Position numbers and translations under genes: made by a program. The notes under the pieces were generated by a model. It searched no databases. It worked only from the letters and a program-made list of their open reading frames with translations, and had not been told where the DNA came from. From positions 1 through 62,571 of the forward strand of contig NZ_MBLO01000229.1 of assembly GCF_001854805.1 (NCBI RefSeq): a stretch of DNA of 62,571 nt. The letters run 5' to 3'. Within the stretch, counting starts at the first letter, position 1; every line of letters starts with the position of its first letter. Positions 8,299 to 16,800 of this stretch are shown one piece after another. This stretch comes from Pseudofrankia coriaricola. Its GTDB lineage: Bacteria; Actinomycetota; Actinomycetes; Frankiales; Frankiaceae.

Positions 8299-9186
8299 AT
8301 GCTCCACTCGGGCGAACGCGCGGTCCAGGCACGCGTGGGCCTGCCCCCCGACCCGCGCGGATCGGCCGTCGTCGGCGCCACCATCCCGACGGTGGCCGCG
8401 GACTTCCTCGGGCAGCAACGGATGCTCCTGCTCGGAGCCGCTGACGAGGCAGGCGCCGTCTGGGTCAGCCTGCTTACCGGCACGGCCGGTTTCGTCGCGG
8501 CGGTGGACGAGGAGACCATCGTCGTCGACGCCCTGCCCGCGGCCGGGGATCCGCTCGTGGGCGCCTTCGCCACCGAGCGGGACGTGGGCCTGCTCGCCCT
8601 CGACCCGGCAACCCGCAGACGGATGCGGGTCAACGGGAAGGCCCGCCGGGACGGAGGCCGGCTGATGGTCCACACGGAGCAGGTCTACGCGAACTGTCCG
8701 AAGTACATCCAGCTCCGTCACCTCGCGCGGGACGACGTCGCGGCGCCGCGCGGGCCCGTCTCGGTGAGCCCCGCGCTCACCGCCAGCCAGCGGCGCTGGC
8801 TCGCCGAGGCCGACACGTTCTTCGTCGCGACCCGGGTCGCCGGCCTGGGCGCGGACACCTCACACCGGGGCGGGAACCCGGGCTTCGTCACGGTCGCCGA
8901 CGACCGGAGGCTGACCTGGCCCGACTACCGCGGCAACTCGATGTACATGACGCTGGGCAACCTGGACCTCGATCAGCGCTGCGGCCTGCTCTTCCTCGAC
9001 TGGAACCACGGCCACACCCTGCACCTCACCGGCCGCGCCCGGGTCGACTGGGACCCCGTGCGGGCCGCGGCGGTGCCCGGCGCGCAGCGTCTCGTCGACT
9101 TCGAGGTGGAACGGGTCGTCGAGATCGCCGCGGCCAGCCCGCAGCGCTGGTCGTTCGACGGCTACTTCCGGCTCAACCCTGCCTAG
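8299..9186 (+). CDS. Pyridoxamine 5'-phosphate oxidase-like flavin protein
   Basis: 295 aa. Two split-barrel FMN-binding-like segments can be seen: MLLLGAADEAGAVWVSLLTG near residue 42 and, in the second half, FFVATR and GNSMYMTLGNLDLDQRCGLLF. VYANCPKYIQLR in the centre is typical of this larger PNPOx-like subfamily. Expected to bind FMN or F420; the reaction is not known. GGAAGGAG precedes the ATG. It follows the VOC gene closely and may belong to the same detoxification-type operon. Confidence 0.8.
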   Translation: MLHSGERAVQARVGLPPDPRGSAVVGATIPTVAADFLGQQRMLLLGAADEAGAVWVSLLTGTAGFVAAVDEETIVVDALPAAGDPLVGAFATERDVGLLALDPATRRRMRVNGKARRDGGRLMVHTEQVYANCPKYIQLRHLARDDVAAPRGPVSVSPALTASQRRWLAEADTFFVATRVAGLGADTSHRGGNPGFVTVADDRRLTWPDYRGNSMYMTLGNLDLDQRCGLLFLDWNHGHTLHLTGRARVDWDPVRAAAVPGAQRLVDFEVERVVEIAAASPQRWSFDGYFRLNPA

Positions 9187-9222
9187 CGGTCGGAGGTGAG
9201 GTGCGCCCCAGCCCAAGCCCGG

Positions 9223-10044
9223 TCAGGTGATCCGGGCGCGGTCACGCCAGAGGGCGAGAACGGAGCGGTCGCCGACGACCTCGATCCGGTCGGTGTCCCG
9301 GCGGTTCCACAGGAACAGGTAGAGATCGGAGGCGGCGCCACGGATCGTGCACTCGGCGTCGGCACCGGCGTCAGCGGTGGGGGAGGTGGCGTCGGCGGGC
9401 TGGCGGCTCACCTCGCGCGTGTCGGGCCCGATCCGGATCGTCCAGCCCGCGTCGGCGTCCGTGCAGCGCACCGCCAGCGCGACGGGCCGGGGCGAGACCA
9501 GTCCCCGGTGCCGCCGGGCGTAGAACCCGGCCAGCAGCTCGTCGATCCCGTCCGCCCCGAAGCCCGGCGGTACGGACGGCCCGTCTACCGGCTCGGCGCC
9601 CGCGGCACCCTCCGCGCCCGCCCGCCTGGCGGTTGCGAGCGCCAGCTCGGCGTCGACCCGGTGCACGGCCGTCTCGTGGGCCTGCCGGCGCGCCCAGAAA
9701 GCCAGCGGTGACGGCGCTGCCGGCCACAGCGTCCAGCAGGACAGGCCGGGGCCGGCGCCGTCGAGCGCGTCGACGAGCGCCGCGTGCCCATAGCGGAACC
9801 AGCCCAGCAGGGCGTCGTCCGGCTCGGCCGGCATGCCGTCCCCCTCGATGTGGGCGGGTGACGGGTTGCCGGTGCGCAGGTAGGACGTCGCCCAGCGGTG
9901 GACGCGGCCGGTGTGGGCCAGCAGGTCGCGCACCCGCCAGCCTGGCGCCGGGGGCACCTCGGCGTCGAGCCCAGCGGCGGACGCCGCGGCGGCCATCCGG
10001 TCGCCCTCCCGGCTCAGCGCGTGGATGTGTTCGCTGATCCGCAC
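9223..10044 (-). CDS. Maleylpyruvate isomerase family (mycothiol-dependent) protein
   Basis: 273 aa. The N-terminal DinB-like four-helix domain has the MDMPI pattern (GWRVRDLLAHTGRVHRWA; a further His in RRQAHETAVHRVDAE), giving the His triad used for metal binding in mycothiol-dependent enzymes. The C-terminal domain ends AASDLYLFLWNRRD, also typical of the family. GTG 10044 is chosen because GGGAGG lies upstream with good spacing. The substrate cannot be assigned. It points to a mycothiol-using host. Confidence 0.85.
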   Translation of the reverse strand: MRISEHIHALSREGDRMAAAASAAGLDAEVPPAPGWRVRDLLAHTGRVHRWATSYLRTGNPSPAHIEGDGMPAEPDDALLGWFRYGHAALVDALDGAGPGLSCWTLWPAAPSPLAFWARRQAHETAVHRVDAELALATARRAGAEGAAGAEPVDGPSVPPGFGADGIDELLAGFYARRHRGLVSPRPVALAVRCTDADAGWTIRIGPDTREVSRQPADATSPTADAGADAECTIRGAASDLYLFLWNRRDTDRIEVVGDRSVLALWRDRARIT

Positions 10045-10121
10045 CTCGTGCTCCCTCCCGCCCTCTCGCCGCCCTTCCAGACGAGCCACCGTGTGACCTG
10101 GCCGTGCCGGCACTGGCGAGT

Positions 10122-10955
10122 TCAGCCGCTGATCGTGGGGATCTCGGCGCGGCGGCTGGCCAGCCGGGCGGCGGCCCGCGAGACCGCGGCGGTCGCGAAG
10201 GCGCGGATCACCGGGTGGACGCGGGCGGCGTCGGCGGCCAGCTCCGGCTGGAAAAGGGTCGCGAGGAAGAACGGGTGGTCGGCGAGCTCCAGGACGCGCA
10301 CCTCGCCGTCGTCGTCGATACCGGTGAAACGCAGGCCGCCGGCGCGCAGCCGGTCGAGATAGTCGTCCGAGACGCCGTAGGAGCAGTAGTAGCGCTCCGT
10401 GCTGCGCTCCACGCCGAGCACCCACTCGGCCAGCGAGCCGCGCTCGATCCGCACGCCGCCCTCATGCCCCCGCAGCGAGCAGGCCAGCGGCACGATGACC
10501 AGGTCGGCGGCGTCTGGCGTCACCTCGGCGTGGGCTACGTGGCCGAGGCCGCAGACGTTGCGGGCGAACTCCAGCACCGCGTGCTGGAAGCCGCCGCAGG
10601 TGGCGAGGAACGGCACACGGGCCTCGCGGGCGAAGCGGACCGCCTCGACGGCGCCCGCCTCGCTCGCGTACGGGCTGCCCGGCACCAACCAGATCGCGTC
10701 GAAGCCGTCGAGCGTGCCGGGACGCTCCGTGTCGGTGGTCGGGACCCAGTAGGCGTCGAAGGCGAGCCCGTCACGGGCGCGCAGCTGGCGGATGATCGTC
10801 GGGATGCGGCCGTGCGCGGCGACGTCGGCCGAGCGGTCACCGACGAGGGCGACGCGGGCCGAGGCGGCGACGACGGCCTGAGTGGCGGCCGGGGTGGCGG
10901 CCAGAACGACGGTCGGGGCGGCGGTCGGGGCGGCGGTCGGGGCGGCGGAGGTCAT
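10122..10955 (-). CDS. CTP-synthase C-terminal-like glutamine amidotransferase-fold protein
   Basis: 277 aa. After a low-complexity Ala/Thr/Pro N-terminus, the class I GATase-like fold is seen: VALVGDRS, DAIWLVPGSPYAS, and a nucleophile-elbow-like FLATCGGFQHAVLEFARNV with Cys near residue 120. A HPFFLATLFQPEL block carries the later His. It resembles the stand-alone relatives of the CTP synthase GATase domain, some of which carry selenocysteine at the elbow; here the codon is Cys. No synthase domain is present, so the role is unknown. It is divergent from a LysR gene. Confidence 0.75.
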   Translation of the reverse strand: MTSAAPTAAPTAAPTVVLAATPAATQAVVAASARVALVGDRSADVAAHGRIPTIIRQLRARDGLAFDAYWVPTTDTERPGTLDGFDAIWLVPGSPYASEAGAVEAVRFAREARVPFLATCGGFQHAVLEFARNVCGLGHVAHAEVTPDAADLVIVPLACSLRGHEGGVRIERGSLAEWVLGVERSTERYYCSYGVSDDYLDRLRAGGLRFTGIDDDGEVRVLELADHPFFLATLFQPELAADAARVHPVIRAFATAAVSRAAARLASRRAEIPTISG

Positions 10956-10987
10956 GTATCGATCGTGACCAGCTGTCTGATTCAGGT

Positions 10988-11004
10988 CCAACGATAATTG
11001 TTGG
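10988..11004. promoter_or_regulatory. LysR-type operator candidate
   Basis: CCAAC-GATAATT-GTTGG is a 5-bp inverted repeat in an AT-richer core, in the 106-bp gap between the divergent GATase-like gene and the LysR gene. LysR proteins usually bind such T-N11-A-like dyads in divergent promoters. Confidence 0.6.
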
Positions 11005-11061
11005 TATATGGATAAGGAACCCTGATACTGGCGGCGCGGGCGGACGGGACGGAGGAGTGGC

Positions 11062-11949
11062 ATGGACCTGACGCTGCTGCGGACGTTCACCGCGGTGGCG
11101 CGCGCCGGCTCGTTCTCCGCGGCGGCGCGTGAGCTCGGCTACACCCAGAGCGCGATCTCCCAGCAGATCGCCGCGCTCGAGGCCTCGCTCGGCGGCATCC
11201 CGCTGCTGACCCGCCGGCCCGTTGCCCCCACCGGTGCCGGCGCCCGCCTGCTCGAGCACGCCGAGCCGCTGCTGCTGCGAGCCTCCGCCGCCCGGGCGGA
11301 CGTCCTACGGGCCGCGGGCGGCCCGCCGGACCATCTGCGGGTCGCGGCCTGCCCGCTGGCCATGCCGCGGCTCGCGGCCGCCTTCGGCGAGATCACCGCG
11401 ACGATGCCGCGCCTCGACATCACGATCTCGGTCGCCGCCCGCGACGACGTCGCGACCGAGGTCGCCCGCGGCGCCTGCGAGCTCGGCCTCGCGGTCGGCC
11501 TCGCCGTCCTCGGCGACCCGCTGCGGCTGCCCGACGTCGGCCCGCTGCGGTCGGCGCTGACCGGCACCGAGCCGGTCAGCGTCATCCTGCCCGCCGACCA
11601 TCCGCTCGCCGGCCGCCCCGGCCTGCGCCTGGCGGACCTGGCCGACGCCCGCTGGTTGGACGCTCCCGCGGCGGCCACCCCCGCCGACGACGTGCGCCGC
11701 GCCGCCAGTGCCGAGAACCTGCTGCACTGCGCGCGCTACACCGGCACGGACCTGGCCGGGCTCGCCGCGCTGGTGGCCGCCGGCGCAGGCCTCACCCTCC
11801 TGCCCGCCTGGGCCGTCTCCGGCCACCCGGGCCTCGCCGCCGTCCCGGTCACCGCGCCTCAGCTCGTCTACCGCACCGAGCTCCTCTCCGGGGTCACCGT
11901 CGACAACGGCCCCGCGGGCCGCGCGCTGGCCACCCTCCTCGGCGGCTGA
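11062..11949 (+). CDS. LysR-family transcriptional regulator
   Basis: 295 aa, full length. The N-terminal winged helix is classic: MDLTLLRTFTAVARAGSFSA with the recognition helix YTQSAISQQIAALEASLG. The effector domain runs from about residue 90 to 290. GGAGGAG lies 7 nt before the ATG. Divergence from the GATase-like gene makes that gene its probable target. Confidence 0.93.
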   Translation: MDLTLLRTFTAVARAGSFSAAARELGYTQSAISQQIAALEASLGGIPLLTRRPVAPTGAGARLLEHAEPLLLRASAARADVLRAAGGPPDHLRVAACPLAMPRLAAAFGEITATMPRLDITISVAARDDVATEVARGACELGLAVGLAVLGDPLRLPDVGPLRSALTGTEPVSVILPADHPLAGRPGLRLADLADARWLDAPAAATPADDVRRAASAENLLHCARYTGTDLAGLAALVAAGAGLTLLPAWAVSGHPGLAAVPVTAPQLVYRTELLSGVTVDNGPAGRALATLLGG

Positions 11950-12111
11950 CGCCCGGTCCGCTCTCTCCGACGCGCCCGGTCGGGCCTGGTGGGCGGGCAC
12001 CAACGTGCCTACCGGCGGGCAGGCGCGCGGCGCGCCGCCGGGCTGTTCGTAGGATCGGGATCCCCGGCGGGGCAACGATGACCGCGGCGACGACAGCGGA
12101 GAGGTCCACGG

Positions 12112-12327
12112 ATGTTCGACAACCTGAAGGATCTGGCGGGCAAGGCCGGCGACCTCAAGGAGAAGGCGGAGGACCTCGCCGACGAGCACGGCGACCAGAT
12201 CAACGACGGGCTGGAGAAGGCCGGGGACTTCGTCGACGACCGGACCGGCGGCAAGCACGGCGACAAGATCGACACGACCGTCGACAAGGCGCAGGACCTC
12301 GTCGACAAGCTCGGCGGCCAGGACTGA
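12112..12327 (+). CDS. MT0933-type antitoxin-like protein
   Basis: 71 aa, highly charged and helical, with the pattern LxxLAGKAGDLKEKAEDL and DKIDTTVDKAQDLVDK. This matches the small antitoxin family typified by Rv0909/MT0933. In mycobacteria the partner toxin is encoded alongside; no candidate toxin gene is adjacent here. GAGAGG precedes the ATG. Two strong terminators follow, so it is transcribed alone. A CsbD-like stress role is an alternative reading of so short and charged a protein. Confidence 0.7.
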   Translation: MFDNLKDLAGKAGDLKEKAEDLADEHGDQINDGLEKAGDFVDDRTGGKHGDKIDTTVDKAQDLVDKLGGQD

Positions 12328-12330
12328 TCT

Positions 12331-12369
12331 CCCGCCTGGCGACCGCCGCCACGGTCGCCAGGCGGGTTT
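12331..12369 (+). terminator. Intrinsic terminator after the antitoxin-like gene
   Basis: A perfect 14-15-bp stem (12331-12345 with 12352-12366), a 6-nt loop and a following TTT, starting 3 nt after the stop codon. Confidence 0.85.
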
Positions 12370-12395
12370 GGCCGAACGGCCGGCGGTCGGCGGTC

Positions 12396-12425
12396 GGCGG
12401 GTGGTTCTCCGAACCACCCGCCTTT
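12396..12425 (+). terminator. Second tandem terminator hairpin
   Basis: GGCGGGTGGTTC (12396-12407), loop TCC, then GAACCACCCGCC (12411-12422), followed by TTT. A perfect 12-bp stem that backs up the first terminator. From here to about 12700 I see nothing coding. Confidence 0.75.
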
Positions 12426-12705
12426 CGCCGTCTCCGGCTCCAGGCGCCCCGCATTCCACCGGCGAACCGCCGCGTCTTGCGCGACCCCTCGTTTGGCGGC
12501 CGCGGCGGTGGTTCGCACTCTCGATGACGTGACACTCACGATGCTGCGCGGTCTGTTCGCTTCAGCTGAGGCCGACCGCTAGACGACGCGGCCCCTGCGT
12601 CACGGGGACCTGCGGAGACCCGTCGCGTCCGTCGCCTCGGGTTCCCGGCGGAGCCGCCGCCGTTCGTGGTTCCGGCTCCGATCGTGGCCTTGGGGGCCAC
12701 GCGCT

Positions 12706-12912
12706 ATGGTTCGCATCGTCCTGGTCCGGTACGATGACCATGTGGGCCTTATAGTGCTCCTATTGCGGTTCATCGGCAGCGTCTGCGTATTTTCTGGCCT
12801 CTACTTCCTGGTTGAAACCCGCTTCGCCCTGGGGATTCCAATTTTCTTGCTCGGCCTCGCGCTTGGAGTTGCGGCGGGCTTTCTGAACGCGGCGAGGGAA
12901 GCGGGAAGGTGA
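12706..12912 (+). CDS. Small two-helix membrane protein
   Basis: 68 aa with two hydrophobic segments (VGLIVLLLRFIGSVCVF and LGIPIFLLGLALGVAAGFL) joined by a short charged loop. Base composition is less GC-rich than the neighbours. No clear ribosome-binding site is seen at ATG 12706; GTG 12742, directly before the first helix, is an alternative start. A terminator-like hairpin follows. Family not recognised. Confidence 0.5.
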   Translation: MVRIVLVRYDDHVGLIVLLLRFIGSVCVFSGLYFLVETRFALGIPIFLLGLALGVAAGFLNAAREAGR

Positions 12913-12946
12913 TTTCTTGTGCCCCGCGGAAAGACGGGTGATTGTG

Positions 12947-12978
12947 CGGTCCGGGTTCGGGCCACCGAACCCGGACCG
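12947..12978 (+). terminator. Strong hairpin after the small membrane protein gene
   Basis: Perfect 14-bp stem CGGTCCGGGTTCGG with a GCCA loop, no T-tract. It lies 34 nt after the stop codon. Confidence 0.65.
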
Positions 12979-13347
12979 AGGGACCGAGGGACGGCGGGTC
13001 GACGGTTTATCCTGCGTGTTCGATGCCCTGCCGCGCCCGACTGATGAAACCTGACCCGAGTTCGAGGCGCCACCCCTGAATCCGGACGAGGCGGCTGGCG
13101 GTTTTGGCCCACCGCGCCACCGGTTTCGCGCACGGTTTCCAGGACAAGGTCCGCCGCACAAAGAAGTTTCATCGCCGGCGGCTGTGCGCGGCCCCATGTC
13201 CCTTGCGGCACGAATGGTCGACATCGTCGAGCCCGTGCGCGCGCTCCCGGTGCTCCTCGCCATCGGTGCGTGAACCGGACCCCGGCCGTCCCGCCTCGGG
13301 AGGGCGGATGAGCCAACCGGAGGGGCCCGTCGGTCGCGTTTGGTTCG
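12979..13347. other. Non-coding stretch before marR
   Basis: About 370 nt with no reading frame that shows coding-type third-position bias from a credible start. I see no RNA gene. The right end merges into the marR promoter. Confidence 0.5.
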
Positions 13348-13360
13348 TTAGTCGAACTAA
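13348..13360. promoter_or_regulatory. MarR operator candidate
   Basis: TTAGT-CGA-ACTAA, a perfect 5-bp inverted repeat with a 3-bp centre, 18 bp before the marR ATG in an AT-richer patch. MarR regulators normally bind such short dyads over their own promoter. Confidence 0.55.
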
Positions 13361-13378
13361 ACTGGTAGCGTCGGGCGC

Positions 13379-13888
13379 ATGGAGACGCCCACCGAAGCCG
13401 CCGCGCCTACCGGTGTGGTCGAGTCCGCCGAGGTCCGGATGCCCGTCGAGGCCGTCCGTGCGCTCGTCAGCGTGGCCCGGGTGCTCGAACGGGCGTCCGG
13501 CGAGCTGAGCCTGGCTCAGTACCGCGTGCTGGCCGCCGTCGCCGCCGGCGACGAGCGGGCGTCGCGGATCGCCACCCGGCTCACGCTCGGCAAGCCGGCC
13601 ATCAGCGCGACCGTCGAGTCGCTGCGCCAGCGCGGGCTGCTGACCCGCGGGACGGTCGACGACGATCAGCGCGCCGCCGCGCTGCGGCTGACCGACCAGG
13701 GCCGGGCCGCGCTCGACGTGGCCGAGCGGGCGATGCTCGACCGGCTCGACCGGATCACCGCCCGCGCGCCCGATCCCGCCGCGATGGCCCAGGCGCTCGC
13801 CTCGCTGGATGGGGCGGTCAACGGCTACCTGGCCGATCACCTCGCGGCCTATCTCGCCAGCCGGGCAGCCGCGAAGGAACGCCGATGA
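13379..13888 (+). CDS. MarR-family transcriptional regulator
   Basis: 169 aa. The winged helix is visible: LSLAQYRVLAAVAAG, ASRIATRLTLGKPAISATVE as the recognition helix, and the wing GTVDDDQRAAALRLTDQG. No ribosome-binding site precedes ATG 13379, so a leaderless transcript is possible. The stop overlaps the exporter start in an ATGA junction, making the exporter its probable target: a self-contained efflux module. Confidence 0.92.
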   Translation: METPTEAAAPTGVVESAEVRMPVEAVRALVSVARVLERASGELSLAQYRVLAAVAAGDERASRIATRLTLGKPAISATVESLRQRGLLTRGTVDDDQRAAALRLTDQGRAALDVAERAMLDRLDRITARAPDPAAMAQALASLDGAVNGYLADHLAAYLASRAAAKERR

Positions 13889-16800
13889 CCATGCCCCCGC
13901 ACCTCCCGCTGCCCGCGAACGACCGCACGTCGCCCGACGCCCCCGCGGCGAGCCCGCCCGGCCGTGACGCCCGGACCTCGGACGGCCCGCCCCCGGACGG
14001 TCAGGGCTGGATCCGGCGGCTGGCGGGGTGCCTCCTGCGGCACAGGGGCGCCGTCGTGCTGGCGCTGCTCGGCTCGCTGTTCGGCAGCGGGGCGCAGGCC
14101 GTCGTCCCGCTGATCGGGCGCCAGATCGTCGACGGGGTCATCATCCGGCGGGACGCGGCGCTGTGGCCGTGGCTGCTGCTTCTGTTGGTGGCGGCGGTGG
14201 CGAGCTTCGGCTTCGCCCACCTGCGCCGCTACCACGGCGGCCGGGCGGCGCTGCTCGTCCAGTACGACCTGCGCAACGCCATGCACGACCACCTGCTGAC
14301 GATGGACCAGGACAACCTGAGCCGGATGCCGACCGGCCAGCTCGTGGCCAGGGCCAACTCGGACTCGGCGCTGGTGCAGGGGCTGCTGATGTTCCTTCCG
14401 CTGCTCACCGGCAACCTGCTGATGATGGTCGCCGCGCTGGCCGTCATGTTCGTGCTGGCCCCAGGCCTGGCCGTCGTCGGCCTGGTGGTCGCGCCGGCGC
14501 TGGTGGCCGTCTCCTACCGGCTGCGTGTCCGGGTGTTCCCGGCGAGCTGGGACGCCCAGCAGCGCGAGGGCGACGTGGCGCAGATCGTCGACGAGGACGT
14601 GAACGGCGTCCGGGTCGTCAAGGCGTTCGGACAGGAGGAGCGAGAGCTGCGCCGGCTCGCCGACGCGACCGGCACTCTCTACGGCACGAAGATGCGCGCG
14701 GTGCGGCTGCGCTCCCGCTACGGCCCGCTGCTGGAAGCGGTCCCCGGTCTCGCCCAGGTCGCGATCCTCGCCCTGGGCGGCTGGCTAGCCGTCCGCGGCT
14801 CGATCACGATCGGCACGTTCCTCGCGTTCTCCACCTACGTCGCCCAGTTCACCGCCCCCGCCCGCCAGCTCGCCGGGGTGCTCACCATGGGCCAGCAGGC
14901 CCGCGCCGGCTGTGAGAGGATCTTCCAGCTCCTTGACCTGCCGCCCGCGATCGCCGACCGGCCGGGCGCCGTCGACCTGTCCGAGCACGGCGGGCTCCGT
15001 GGCGAGATCGTCTTCGAGGACGTCGAGTTCTCCTACCCGGGCGGCGTGCCGGTGCTGCGCGGCTTCGACCTGCGCATCGCCGCCGGCGAGCGGGTGGCGA
15101 TCATCGGCCCGAGCGGTAGCGGCAAGTCGACGGTGGCGGCCCTGCTCGGCCGCTTCCACGACCCGAGCTCCGGCCGGGTGACCGTCGACGGGCACGATCT
15201 GCGTGACGTGCGGCTCGCGTCGCTGCGCCGGCAGGTCGGGTTCGCCTTCGAGGAGAGCTTCCTGTTCTCCGACACCGTCCGAGCCAACATCGCCTACGGC
15301 CGCGTGGGTGCCGTGGGTGCCGTGAGTGCCGCGGGCGGCCTCGGTGCCGAGGCGTCCCAGGAGGAGATCGAGGCGGCGGCGCGGGCCGCCGGCGCGCACG
15401 AGTTCATCCTCGGCCTGCCGCTCGGCTACGACACCGTCGTCGGCGAGCGCGGGCTGTCGCTGTCCGGGGGGCAGCGCCAGCGGGTCGCGCTCGCCCGCGC
15501 GATCCTCGCCGACCCGCGTGTCCTCGTCCTCGACGACGCGACCAGCGCCGTCGACGCCCGCACCGAGCAGGTGATCCACGACGCGCTGCGTGACGTCCTG
15601 CCCGGCCGGACCACGCTGCTGGTCGCCCACCGGGTGTCCACGCTGCACCTGGCCGACCGGGTCGTCGTCCTCGACGAGGGCCGCGTCCTCGACCAGGGCA
15701 CCCACGAGGAGCTGACGGAGCGCAGCGCCACCTACCGCACGCTGCTCTCGGGCCTCGACCCGGCGCTCGCGGCCCAGCTCGGCGACAGCGCTGAGGCCTT
15801 CGCCGAGATCGCCGAAGCGGCGGGCGGGCCGGCCGCCACGACGACCGAGGCGTGGGACGCGGCCAGGGCTCGGCAGGCGGCGGAACGCGCCGGCGGCGGG
15901 CATGCCCAGGCGGCGGGCGTGGCCAGCCTCGGCGCCGGGCTCGGCGGTGGCGCCTCGCGCGGCGGCGGGGTCGGCGGCGGCACGTGGCGGCTGAACCTGG
16001 CGCCCACGCCGGAGCTGCTGGCACGGGTCGCCGCGCTGCCGCCGGTGCGCGACGAGGCGGACATCGACCTGGCCGTGGAGAGCCGGCCCGAGCCGCGGTT
16101 CAGCCTGCCTGGGCTGCTGCGCCGGTTCCGCCGGCCGCTGTCCGTCGGTCTGCTGCTGGTCGTCATCGACGCGGCCGTGGGGCTGGCCGGCCCGACGCTC
16201 GTGAAGACCGGCATCGACCGGGGCGTCACCGACGGGACGACCGCCGTGGTGTGGGTGGCGTCCCTGGTGTTCCTGGCGCTGACACTCGTCGACTGGGTCA
16301 ACCAGGTCGGCGAGACGTTCGTGACCGGGCGGGTAGCCGAGCGCATCATGCTCTCGCTGCGGATCCGGATCTTCGCCCAGCTGCAGCGGCTCTCGCTGGA
16401 CTACTACGAACGCGAGATGTCCGGCCGGATCATGACCAGGATGACGACCGACGTCGACCAGTTCGAGTCGCTCATCGAGAACGGCCTGCTCTCGGCCCTG
16501 GTCGCGTTCGTGACGTTCGTCGGCGTCGGCGTCGCGCTGTTGCTGATCAACCTCGACCTCGGCCTGCTGACGCTGACCGTGGTGATCCCGTTGGTGATCG
16601 CGACCGTGCCGTTCCGCAGCCGGGCGGCGAAGCTGTACGAGCTGTCCCGGGAACGGATCGCGATCGTCAACGCCGACTTCCAGGAGAGCATCTCCGGGGT
16701 GCGCGAGGCGCAGGCGTTCGTCCACGAGGCCCGCACCGTCGAGCACTTCCACGGCCTCGGCCGGGCCTACCTGGACTCCCGGGTCGCCGCGCAGCGGGTG

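Noticed and set aside
10592-10600. Selenocysteine in the GATase-like protein
   Set aside because: Some relatives have selenocysteine at the elbow, but here the codon reads Cys and the frame has no internal TGA.
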